DNA of 17,933 nucleotides, from contig JBOIEE010000180.1 of assembly GCA_050740975.1 (NCBI GenBank), positions 1 through 17,933 on the forward strand, given 5' to 3'. Made by a program: the position numbers and the translations under genes. Under the pieces are notes generated by a model. It searched no databases. It was given only the letters and a program-made list of their open reading frames with translations, and was not told where the DNA came from. Position 1 is the stretch's first letter; each line of letters opens with the position of its first letter. Source of the stretch: JBOHHR01 sp050740975 (GTDB lineage Bacteria; Pseudomonadota; Gammaproteobacteria; JBOHHR01). This document shows positions 6,812 to 14,415 of the stretch, in pieces.

Positions 6812-8287
6812 GTGATAACAGAGCCAATAATTGTCTGCCCAAACTGCAAAACCACGATCAAGCTCACGGAGTCGCTGGCTGCGCCGCTGATTGAGGCAAC
6901 GAGGTCCGACTACGAGCAGCGCCTCGCGCAGAAGGACACTGAGGTTGCCAAACGCGAATCGGCTCTGCGCGAGCGTGAGGCCGTTGTGTCAAAGGCCAAG
7001 GAATCGCTCGACGATCAGGTCGCCGAGAAAGTGAAACTGGAATGCGCCAGGATCGCGGCCGACGAGGCAAAGAAGGCCAGACTGGCGCTGGGCAACGACC
7101 TGGAGCAGAAAGCCAAAGAGGTCACCGATCTTCAGGAAGTCTTGCGTCAGCGCGATGCAAAGCTGGCGGAGACACAGAAGGCCCAGGCCGATCTGATGCG
7201 TAAGCAGCGCGAGCTGGAAGACGCCAAGCGCGCACTGGACCTGACAGTCGAAACGCAGGTGCAGGATGGGCTGACTCTAGTGCGCCAGCAAGCACGGGAG
7301 GAAGCCGAGGCAAAGCTCCAGACGGCTGTGCAGCAGAAAGACCAGACCATCGGAGAGATGGAAAAGAAGCTTGGCGAAGCCCAAAAGGCACAGGTGGACC
7401 TTCTGCACAAACAGCGGGAACTTGATGATGCCAAGCGTGAGCTTGAGCTTACAGTCGAGAAGCGTGTGCAGGAGGGGCTGGACGCGACGCGCATACAGGC
7501 GCGTAAGGAGGCCGAGGATCAACTGAAACTCAGGGTCGCCGAAAAAGAGCAGACCATCACGGCGATGCAGAAGCAGATTGACGATCTCAAGCGCCGTGCC
7601 GAACAGGGTTCACAACAACAGGGAGAAGTGCAGGAATTGGAGCTGGAAGCCTTGCTCCGTGCACGGTTCCCGCACGATCTCATCGAGCCGGTTCCAAAGG
7701 GCGAGCCTGGTGGGGACGCGCTGCATCGCGTCATGAGCCCGCTCGGACAAGCCTGCGGGACAATATTGTGGGAGTCCAAGCGCACGAAGAACTGGAGCGA
7801 CGGCTGGCTGACGAAGCTCCGTGAAGATCAGCGGGCGGCGAAGGCGGAGATCGCAATCATCATCAGCCAGGTGCTGCCAAAGGGCGTCGAAACGTTTGAT
7901 TTGGTGGATCACGTCTGGGTCGCGCATCCGCGCGTAGCAATCCCCGTGGCTTTGGCGCTTCGGCAGTCTCTCTTGGAACTTGCGATGGTGCGACAGGCCA
8001 GCGAAGGACAGCAGACCAAGATGGAGATGGTCTACCAGTACCTTACCGGGCCGCGCTTTCGCCAGAGGGTGCAGGCCATCGTCGAGGCGTTCTCATCCAT
8101 GCAGAATGATCTCAACAGCGAAAGGAAGGCGATAACGAAACAGTGGGCCAAACGTGAGGAGCAGATTGAACGGGTTATGCAGGCTACTGTTGGTATGTAC
8201 GGCGATTTGCAGGGAATCGCAGGCAAGACGCTCCAGGAAATCGAGGGTCTTGAGCTAAAGGCGCTGCCGGGTGGGCAGGACTTGTGA
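6812..8287 (+). CDS. DUF2130 coiled-coil protein with nuclease-like D...ExK motif
   Basis: A 491-residue cytoplasmic protein. It starts with a CPNC pair (C9, C12), followed by a long charged coiled coil (about 30-275) and then a conserved C-terminal domain of the DUF2130 type. That domain shows ARFPHDLIEPVPKGEPGGD (D302) and LWESKRTKNW (E321, K323), a spacing that suggests a PD-(D/E)XK nuclease-like fold; activity is inferred, not known. The coiled coil contains two adjacent 69-residue repeats (118-186 and 187-255), each with KAQxDLxxKQREL and QDQTI-like landmarks. The GTG start at 6812 is fixed by a perfect AGGAGG five bases upstream. It probably forms an operon with the helicase (28-base gap) and the TrlF-like gene. 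It may act as a DNA-end or foreign-DNA processing partner. Confidence 0.86.
   Translation: MITEPIIVCPNCKTTIKLTESLAAPLIEATRSDYEQRLAQKDTEVAKRESALREREAVVSKAKESLDDQVAEKVKLECARIAADEAKKARLALGNDLEQKAKEVTDLQEVLRQRDAKLAETQKAQADLMRKQRELEDAKRALDLTVETQVQDGLTLVRQQAREEAEAKLQTAVQQKDQTIGEMEKKLGEAQKAQVDLLHKQRELDDAKRELELTVEKRVQEGLDATRIQARKEAEDQLKLRVAEKEQTITAMQKQIDDLKRRAEQGSQQQGEVQELELEALLRARFPHDLIEPVPKGEPGGDALHRVMSPLGQACGTILWESKRTKNWSDGWLTKLREDQRAAKAEIAIIISQVLPKGVETFDLVDHVWVAHPRVAIPVALALRQSLLELAMVRQASEGQQTKMEMVYQYLTGPRFRQRVQAIVEAFSSMQNDLNSERKAITKQWAKREEQIERVMQATVGMYGDLQGIAGKTLQEIEGLELKALPGGQDL
7163..7576 (+). repeat. Tandem 69-codon repeat inside the DUF2130 gene
   Basis: Unit 1 is 7163-7369 and unit 2 is 7370-7576, with no gap. 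Many positions are shared at protein level, including KAQ, KQREL, DAKR, LTVE and QTI. Nucleotide similarity is clearly lower than protein similarity, so the duplication is old. A more diverged partial third unit may precede it (about residues 65-117). Confidence 0.8.
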
Positions 8288-8311
8288 GCACCCTATTTCT
8301 CGGAGTGATCA

Positions 8312-8482
8312 ATGTCTTCTAAGCCATCCAACAACCAAACGTCGGCACTTCACGAGATTCTGAAGTGGTCTGTTGGCCGGCCGGACTGGCAGCGAGATGA
8401 AATGATCAGCAAGATCGAGCGAAAGCTTGTACAGGGCACGAGGCTGGGATCACTATTTCTCGTGCGTTGGGTGCTCAGGTAG
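8312..8482 (+). pseudogene. Chimeric 56-aa ORF: N-terminus of one gene joined to a helicase C-terminus
   Basis: The ORF begins MSSKPSNNQTSALHEILKWS, then VGRPDWQRD. From memory this resembles the N-terminus of AAA ATPases that begin ...ILxWSxxRPxWQRDALRRL. After QRD it becomes the C-terminus of the SNF2 helicase family: EMISKIERKLVQGTRLG, then an ending in VRWVLR. The intact-frame helicase upstream ends EMISKIEGMLAQGARAE, then IRWRLL. The join falls in the shared QRD codons, as expected for deletion through a short homology. A GGAG ribosome-binding site precedes the ATG, so a peptide may be made, but no function is evident. It sits 24 bases after the DUF2130 gene and 32 before the TrlF-like gene. 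Confidence 0.7.
8390..8419 (+). repeat. 30-bp direct repeat, copy 2
   Basis: This copy matches 6691-6720 at 29 of 30 bases. It lies within the chimeric 56-aa ORF, exactly where the sequence switches to a helicase-like C-terminus. The two copies flank the DUF2130 gene in direct orientation, so recombination between them would delete that gene. Confidence 0.9.
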
Positions 8483-8514
8483 CACGCTCGCAGTTGGGCA
8501 GCGGAGGATAAAGA

Positions 8515-11500
8515 ATGGCCAAGCAGCAGCAACATTTCCCGCGCGGAGCCGAATGGCGGCAGTGGGACCTCCACGTGCACACACCAGCTTCCTTCGAATG
8601 GAAGGGTGGTAAGCGCCTCGCGCAAATGAGCAATGCCGAGAGAACAGCCTCATTGGATCAAATGATCCTGGCGATAAATCAGGCGCAGCCCGCCGTCTTT
8701 GCGCTGATGGACTACTGGACGTTCGAGGGCTGGTTCGCTCTCAAGCGGCGATTGAATGAGCCTGGCGCGCCCAAACTAAACAAGACAGTCTTTCCGGGGA
8801 TTGAGCTACGGCTCGCGGCCCCAACGGTACGATTGAACGCACACGTATTGTTTTCCGACGAAGTAGCAGATCAAGACCTTCGCGATTTCAAGTCAACCCT
8901 GCAAGTTGAGATCGTGTCACGGCCGCTGTCAGATGCTTCCCTCATCGAACTGGCGCGGAAGGTTGGCGAAGACAAGTTGAAGCATCACGGCTTCAAGAAG
9001 GCGGCAATCGACTCAGATGAAGGTCAAGCCCTCTTGGCCGGCTCCACTATCGCCGAGATCAATTGCGACAGCTACAAGGCAGCGATTGAGAAGGTACCCA
9101 ACGGCCAAGCGGTGGGCTTCATGCCCTACGATACGAGTGATGGTCTCGAAGAGGTCAAGTGGCAGGATCACTATGCGTACTTTCTCGGCCTGTTCAATAC
9201 GTCGCCCATATTTGAGTCTCGAAATCTCGATCGGCGCGGAGCGTTCGTCAACGAGAAGACGCCGGGGAACGCCAAGTGGATAAGGCAATTTCAAGCGGGC
9301 CTTGGGAATGTGCCAAGGCTTGTTGTCTCCGGCAGCGATGCACACCGCTTCAAAGGAGTGAAGGGTGACAATGACAAGCGAGGCTATGGAGACTACCCGT
9401 CCGGAAAGGCGACCTGGATCAAGGCGGACCCGTCGTTCCGTGGGCTGCTTCATGCCATCCTGGAACCCGCAAAGCGTTCCTTCATCGGAGAGCGTCCTCA
9501 AAAGATGTCTGAGGTCGCTGAGAACAAGACCTTCTACATCGATACCGTCGAGGTAAAGAAGGCTCTTGGAAGTACTTCTACCGGAACATGGCTCGATGGC
9601 TGCAAGCTGCCGCTAAACCCTGATCTGGTCGCGATCATTGGAAACAAGGGGAGCGGAAAGAGCGCGCTTGCGGATGTCCTCGCGCTGCTCGGCAATTCTC
9701 GCCAGAAAGCGCATTTTTCTTTCTTGAAGAAGGATCGCTTCCGCGGAAAGTCAGGTGAACCGGCCAAGCACTTTGTCGGGACGTTGACCTGGTGTGACGC
9801 AAGCAACGAACAGCGAAACCTGAATGACGATCCGCCCGCTGACAGGGTCGAACTTGTTCGATACATCCCACAGGGTCATTTCGAAGAACTGTGCAACGAC
9901 CATGTCTCCGGTCGCTCCAATGCCTTTGAACGCGAACTTCGGGCCGTGATCTTCTCCCACGCTGGGGAGTCCATTCGTCTCGGAGCGCTCGACTTTGACC
10001 AATTGATTGAACAGCAGGAGACGAGTTTTAGGGACCGGCTAGGCGAGTTGCGTAAGGACCTCAATAAGCTGAACGACGAAATCTCAGGCATAGAGGATCA
10101 GCTGCAGCCAGATGTGAAGCGTTCGCTGCAAGAGCTGCTGATTCTCAAAGCAAGGCAAATCGAGGAGCACAAGAAAATCAAGCCAACCGAGGTGCCTAAG
10201 CCCGCCGATGAACTCAGTCCGGAGCATCAAGCCGCTGCGACCGCATTGGAACAAATAGCTGCGAAGCTAAAGGTAATTGAGCAGCAAGCAAGCGCGGCCT
10301 TGGCGTCCGGTTCAACGCTAGCTCGAAAACTTAAGGCGGTGCAAAACCTGCGTGAGCGGATGCGCCTGCTGGAACGAGCCTACAGGCAGTTCGAAGACGA
10401 CACGGCCAAGGACTTCGAAGTCTTGGGCTTGAAGCCAAGCGACTTGGCTGTGCTTTCGCTCTCCAGTCTGCCGCTTGATCAAATTGCTTCATCAATTCCC
10501 GCCGAGCAAGAGGCTTTGAATGCCGCGGCTGCCAAGGATGCTGAGGACAAGGCAAAGCTGCAATCAGAACAGCTCACCCTCAGAGCAAACCTCAATGCGC
10601 CCCAACTGGCCTACCAGCAAAGTCTTAAGGCGCTTGATGAGTGGTCCGTCAAACTTGGTGCATTAACCGGTACGCCGGACGCGCCGGAGACCCTGAAGGG
10701 CCTAGAAGCTCGGATTGCGCAAATTGATGAACTTCCCCAAAAGCTCACAGAACGTCGAGATCGGCGACTCAAGATGACTGGAGGCATCTTTGACGTCCTC
10801 GATGAGCAACGGCAGGCGCGAGCCCGACTGTTCCAGCCGGTACAGGACCTGATCCAAGCAAATAGTCTGATCAGGGACGACTACAAACTGCAGTTTCAGG
10901 CGACCCTGGGAGGGTCATCGGATGCAGTGGCGGACTCCCTCTTTGCGCTAATTAAACAGAACTCCGGCGAGTTTCGAGGAGGCGATGAGAGCTTCGCCGC
11001 CGTAAAGAAGGTCGCCGAACGCTACGACTTCAGCAATCGGTCTGGCGTTCTCGGTTTCGTAAGCGAGCTAAACGACAAGGTAGCAGTTGCGGCCGCAGGG
11101 GGTAACCAGAAGGCCATCGGGATCGCCAATGCGCTTAGAAAGGACAAGGTTGCCAGCAAAGTCTACGACCTGCTGTTCGGCCTCTCGTTTTTGGAGCCGC
11201 GCTACTCGCTACTGTTCCAAGACACTCAAATCGAGCAATTGTCCCCGGGGCAACGCGGCGCGTTGTTGCTCATCTTTTATCTGTTGGTTGACAAAGGGCG
11301 TAATCCAATCATCCTCGATCAACCTGAAGAGAACCTCGACAACCAGACAGTTGTGAGCCTGCTCGTGCCAGTGCTGACCGAGGCCAAGAGAAAACGCCGA
11401 ATCATCATGGTCACGCACAACCCAAACCTAGCGGTTGTGTGCGACGCTGAGCAAGTTATCTATTCCAGCTTTGACAGAAAGAGCGCATTAAAAATCACAT

Positions 11501-11604
11501 ATCTAGCCGGTGCGATCGAGAACCCTGCAATCAACTCGCATGTTGTGAACGTGCTGGAAGGCACCAAGCCTGCGTTCGACAATCGGCGTGTGAAGTATCA
11601 CTAA
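8515..11604 (+). CDS. TrlF-family protein: PHP domain plus SMC/ABC-type ATPase
   Basis: A 1029-residue cytoplasmic protein. Residues 15-280 form a PHP-like metal-dependent hydrolase domain: WDLHVHTP with H20 and H22, PGIE near 98, NAHVLFSDE near 112 and GSDAHRF at 273-279. An ABC/SMC-type ATPase follows: Walker A GNKGSGKS (376-383), a long coiled coil (about 490-790), signature LSPGQRG (909-915), Walker B IILDQPEENLDNQ (932-944) and the switch histidine in VTHNPN (H968). This layout matches the proteins annotated as TrlF-family AAA-like ATPases, often found in defence islands. A likely role is sensing DNA or nucleotide changes and hydrolysing a phosphoester. GGAGG seven bases before the ATG supports the start. 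The next gene begins six bases after the stop, so the two are cotranscribed. No lesion is seen. Confidence 0.88.
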   Translation: MAKQQQHFPRGAEWRQWDLHVHTPASFEWKGGKRLAQMSNAERTASLDQMILAINQAQPAVFALMDYWTFEGWFALKRRLNEPGAPKLNKTVFPGIELRLAAPTVRLNAHVLFSDEVADQDLRDFKSTLQVEIVSRPLSDASLIELARKVGEDKLKHHGFKKAAIDSDEGQALLAGSTIAEINCDSYKAAIEKVPNGQAVGFMPYDTSDGLEEVKWQDHYAYFLGLFNTSPIFESRNLDRRGAFVNEKTPGNAKWIRQFQAGLGNVPRLVVSGSDAHRFKGVKGDNDKRGYGDYPSGKATWIKADPSFRGLLHAILEPAKRSFIGERPQKMSEVAENKTFYIDTVEVKKALGSTSTGTWLDGCKLPLNPDLVAIIGNKGSGKSALADVLALLGNSRQKAHFSFLKKDRFRGKSGEPAKHFVGTLTWCDASNEQRNLNDDPPADRVELVRYIPQGHFEELCNDHVSGRSNAFERELRAVIFSHAGESIRLGALDFDQLIEQQETSFRDRLGELRKDLNKLNDEISGIEDQLQPDVKRSLQELLILKARQIEEHKKIKPTEVPKPADELSPEHQAAATALEQIAAKLKVIEQQASAALASGSTLARKLKAVQNLRERMRLLERAYRQFEDDTAKDFEVLGLKPSDLAVLSLSSLPLDQIASSIPAEQEALNAAAAKDAEDKAKLQSEQLTLRANLNAPQLAYQQSLKALDEWSVKLGALTGTPDAPETLKGLEARIAQIDELPQKLTERRDRRLKMTGGIFDVLDEQRQARARLFQPVQDLIQANSLIRDDYKLQFQATLGGSSDAVADSLFALIKQNSGEFRGGDESFAAVKKVAERYDFSNRSGVLGFVSELNDKVAVAAAGGNQKAIGIANALRKDKVASKVYDLLFGLSFLEPRYSLLFQDTQIEQLSPGQRGALLLIFYLLVDKGRNPIILDQPEENLDNQTVVSLLVPVLTEAKRKRRIIMVTHNPNLAVVCDAEQVIYSSFDRKSALKITYLAGAIENPAINSHVVNVLEGTKPAFDNRRVKYH

Positions 11605-11610
11605 GAAACC

Positions 11611-14331
11611 ATGGCCAAGCAGAAACTAGAACTGACGTGGATTGGTAAGGAGAACCGGCCCAAGTTGGAGCCGCGAATTCTGCTGGAAGACCCGGACAAG
11701 TCGTATCACGCGCAGCATCGCGTGACCGCGCATGACCTGTTCGACAACCGCCTTATCTTCGGCGACAACCTGCTCGCCCTGAAGGCGCTGGAGTTTCCAA
11801 CGGTCACCGACTTCGAGCGCGAGTTTCCCTCGCTCTGCTTTGCTTTAGCCACCGGCGTCGGTAAGACCCGTCTGATGGGGGCGTTCATCAGCTATCTGCA
11901 TCTGGCACATGGCATCAACAACTTCTTCGTCATGGCGCCAAATTTGACGATCTACAACAAGCTGATCGCGGACTTCACGCCTAACACGCCGAAATACGTC
12001 TTCAAGGGGATCGCGGACTTATCGGTCAATCCGCCCGCAATCATTACCGGCGACAACTACGACCAGCGCGATCCCGCAAGTGGGCTGCTGTTCGGCGGCG
12101 TCCGCATCAATATCTTCAACATCTCGAAGATCAACTCGGAAGTGCGCGGCGGGAAGATGCCGCGAATCAAGCGGCTTTCCGAGTACATCGGCCAGAGCTA
12201 CTTCGACTATCTGGCGGGCCTGGACGACTTGGTGCTGATCATGGATGAGTCGCACCGCTACCGCGCGTCCGCCGGTGTGCGCGCAATCAACGAGCTGAAG
12301 CCGATCCTGGGGCTTGAGCTGACGGCAACACCGTTTATCGAAGGCGCAAAGGGAGCTGTTCCCTTCAAGAATGTGATCTACGACTATCCGCTCGGCAAGG
12401 CGATGGGCGACGGCTTTATCAAGGACCCAGCCGTAGTCACGCAGAAGAGCTTTGATCCACGCCAATTCTCAGCCGAGCGGCTGGAGCAGATCAAGCTGGA
12501 AGACGGTATCCGTTTGCACGAGAGCGTCAGGGTGGAGCTGGAGACCTATGCCCGGCAAAACGAGAAGGCCATCGTCAAACCCTTTGTACTGGTGATCGCG
12601 CGCGACACGACGCACGCGGGCCAGCTACTCCAATGGATTCAGTCGGAGAAATTCTTCGAGGGTCGCTATCGCGACAAGGTGATTCAGGTTGATTCCAGCA
12701 AGACCGGCGCGGAGGAAGACGCGATGGTGCAGCGTCTCCTTGCGGTAGAGAAGACGGACGAGCCGACTGAGATCGTGATCCACGTCAACATGCTCAAGGA
12801 AGGCTGGGACGTAACCAATCTCTACACGATTGTCCCCCTGCGCGCCGCGAACGCGCGGATCCTCATTGAGCAGTCCATCGGTCGCGGTCTGCGGCTCCCC
12901 TACGGACACAAGACCGGCGTCACCGCCGTGGATAGGCTGAACATCGTTGCGCACGACCGGTTCCAGGAAATCATTGACGAGGCCAGCAGGCCGGGTTCGG
13001 TGATCCAGTTGCAGCAAGTCATTCTCGATCCATCGAAAGACTTGCAGAAGACGGTGACGGTGGTCGCGCAATCGAACCTACAGCACCAACTCAGCAGTCC
13101 GGCTCAGGTCAGCATCGCGGGAACCGAGGTCTCCGGCGCTCCCGCGATGGCGTTTGCGACAGAAGCCGAACAGCGCATCGCCAACCTTGCTTATGAAGCG
13201 ATCAAGCGGCACGAATCTCTCCCGACTTCGACCGGACTGCTGGCGCCAGAAGTTCAGAAACTGCTGCTCGCGGAAGTGAAAGCGAGCTACACACCCGTCC
13301 AGCAGGAGCTTCCCGGCGTTGCCGTAACCCCCGACATCGGCGCAATTGTCGCCAGAACCACGGAACTGGTGGTCCAGCAAACGATAGATATTCCTCGAAT
13401 CCTCGTGGTGCCCAAGGGTGAGGTCACTACGGGGTTCAAGACCTTCAAGCTGAACCTATCCGGCATCAACTACCAGCCGGTCGCCCGAGACCTTCTGATT
13501 CAGCATCTTCGGACGCGCCAGCAGGACACGCTCAGCGTGACCAGCGCGCAATATCGGGAACAACGATTGAAGGATCACATTGTCCGCGCGCTGATGGATT
13601 TCGATGACATCTCCTACGACGATCACGCCGACCTGCTCTACGACTTGGCGGGTCAGGTTGTCGCCCATCTGCGCGGCTATCTGTCGGAGGAGGATGCCCG
13701 CAACGTCCTCCAATACTACGAGCGGCAGATGGCAGAATTCCTACACACGCAGATGCAGCCGCACTATTGGGAGAAAGTGTCCGGCTACGACGTGGTGGTA
13801 ACCAAAGGTTTTTCTGCGTTGAAGCCGTCGGCGTTCACGGCCTCGGCCACCGACAAAGTGCGCGACTTCCACCAGGCGGTCGAGGATAAAGCTCGGATCG
13901 CGCAGTTGGTCTTTGGCGGCTTCAAGCGTTGCCTGTATCCGGTGCAGAAGTTCCAGTCCGACAGCGAACGCAAGCTAGCCATCATCGTGGATCGGGAATC
14001 GCTCAAATGGTTCCGGCCGGCAAAAGGGCAGTTCCAGATTATCTACAAGCTCGGCCCCCATCAGTTCGAATACCAGCCCGACTTCGTTGCCGAGACCACG
14101 GACAGGATCTACATGCTGGAGCCGAAAGCCCGCAACGAGCTGACCTCCGACGAAGTGCAGGCCAAGAAAGCCTCAGCCGAACGGTGGTGCGAGCTGGCAG
14201 CGGCCCACAGCAAGGAGAACGGCGGCAAGTCGTGGGAATACATGCTGATCCCGCACGACGTGATCGCGGAGAACATGGATATCGCTGCGCTGAGAAACTC
14301 GTGTCACGCAACTCAACGCCACACCGGCTGA
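11611..14331 (+). CDS. Chimeric methyltransferase N-terminus / type III-like restriction helicase-nuclease
   Basis: The open frame encodes 906 residues of two origins. Residues 1-61 (MAKQKLELTWIGKENRPKLE ... LFDNRLIFGDNLLALKALE) are the characteristic start of a type III-like adenine methyltransferase, normally followed by the FIDPPYNTG catalytic block. Here residue 62 onward (FPTVTDFEREFPSLCFALAT) is instead a Res-type helicase that lacks its own N-terminus. Helicase motifs are ATGVGKT (80-86), DESH (212-215), LTATP (237-241) and SIGRGLR (422-428). A C-terminal nuclease motif follows: QPDFV (822-826) and LEPK (836-839), the PD...ExK pattern. The join near 11793 keeps the frame, so it looks like an in-frame deletion of most of mod plus the 5' end of res. 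The C-terminus (NSCHATQRHTG) also departs from what I expect and may be cut by the island edge. DNA cleavage competence is uncertain. Confidence 0.83.
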   Translation: MAKQKLELTWIGKENRPKLEPRILLEDPDKSYHAQHRVTAHDLFDNRLIFGDNLLALKALEFPTVTDFEREFPSLCFALATGVGKTRLMGAFISYLHLAHGINNFFVMAPNLTIYNKLIADFTPNTPKYVFKGIADLSVNPPAIITGDNYDQRDPASGLLFGGVRINIFNISKINSEVRGGKMPRIKRLSEYIGQSYFDYLAGLDDLVLIMDESHRYRASAGVRAINELKPILGLELTATPFIEGAKGAVPFKNVIYDYPLGKAMGDGFIKDPAVVTQKSFDPRQFSAERLEQIKLEDGIRLHESVRVELETYARQNEKAIVKPFVLVIARDTTHAGQLLQWIQSEKFFEGRYRDKVIQVDSSKTGAEEDAMVQRLLAVEKTDEPTEIVIHVNMLKEGWDVTNLYTIVPLRAANARILIEQSIGRGLRLPYGHKTGVTAVDRLNIVAHDRFQEIIDEASRPGSVIQLQQVILDPSKDLQKTVTVVAQSNLQHQLSSPAQVSIAGTEVSGAPAMAFATEAEQRIANLAYEAIKRHESLPTSTGLLAPEVQKLLLAEVKASYTPVQQELPGVAVTPDIGAIVARTTELVVQQTIDIPRILVVPKGEVTTGFKTFKLNLSGINYQPVARDLLIQHLRTRQQDTLSVTSAQYREQRLKDHIVRALMDFDDISYDDHADLLYDLAGQVVAHLRGYLSEEDARNVLQYYERQMAEFLHTQMQPHYWEKVSGYDVVVTKGFSALKPSAFTASATDKVRDFHQAVEDKARIAQLVFGGFKRCLYPVQKFQSDSERKLAIIVDRESLKWFRPAKGQFQIIYKLGPHQFEYQPDFVAETTDRIYMLEPKARNELTSDEVQAKKASAERWCELAAAHSKENGGKSWEYMLIPHDVIAENMDIAALRNSCHATQRHTG

Positions 14332-14415
14332 ACTTTGGCGAGTAGTCGAACCTTGGTGGGCCTGATAGGCTATAGAAATACAAAGTTTATACAAAGCGTT
14401 TACTAGCAACATCCA
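14332..14415 (+). promoter_or_regulatory. Upstream region of the glycerol operon with two ATACAAAG repeats
   Basis: These 84 bases separate the island from the kinase gene. The second half is AT-rich and contains TATAGA (14371-14376) and TATACA (14388-14393) as possible -10 boxes, without a clear -35. ATACAAAG occurs at 14378-14385 and 14389-14396, an 11-base period (about one helical turn), which could be a regulator site. The promoter is inferred from position. Confidence 0.35.

Noticed and set aside
11611..11793. Functional DNA methyltransferase
   Set aside because: Only the non-catalytic N-terminal 61 residues are present. The DPPY and AdoMet-binding motifs are absent.
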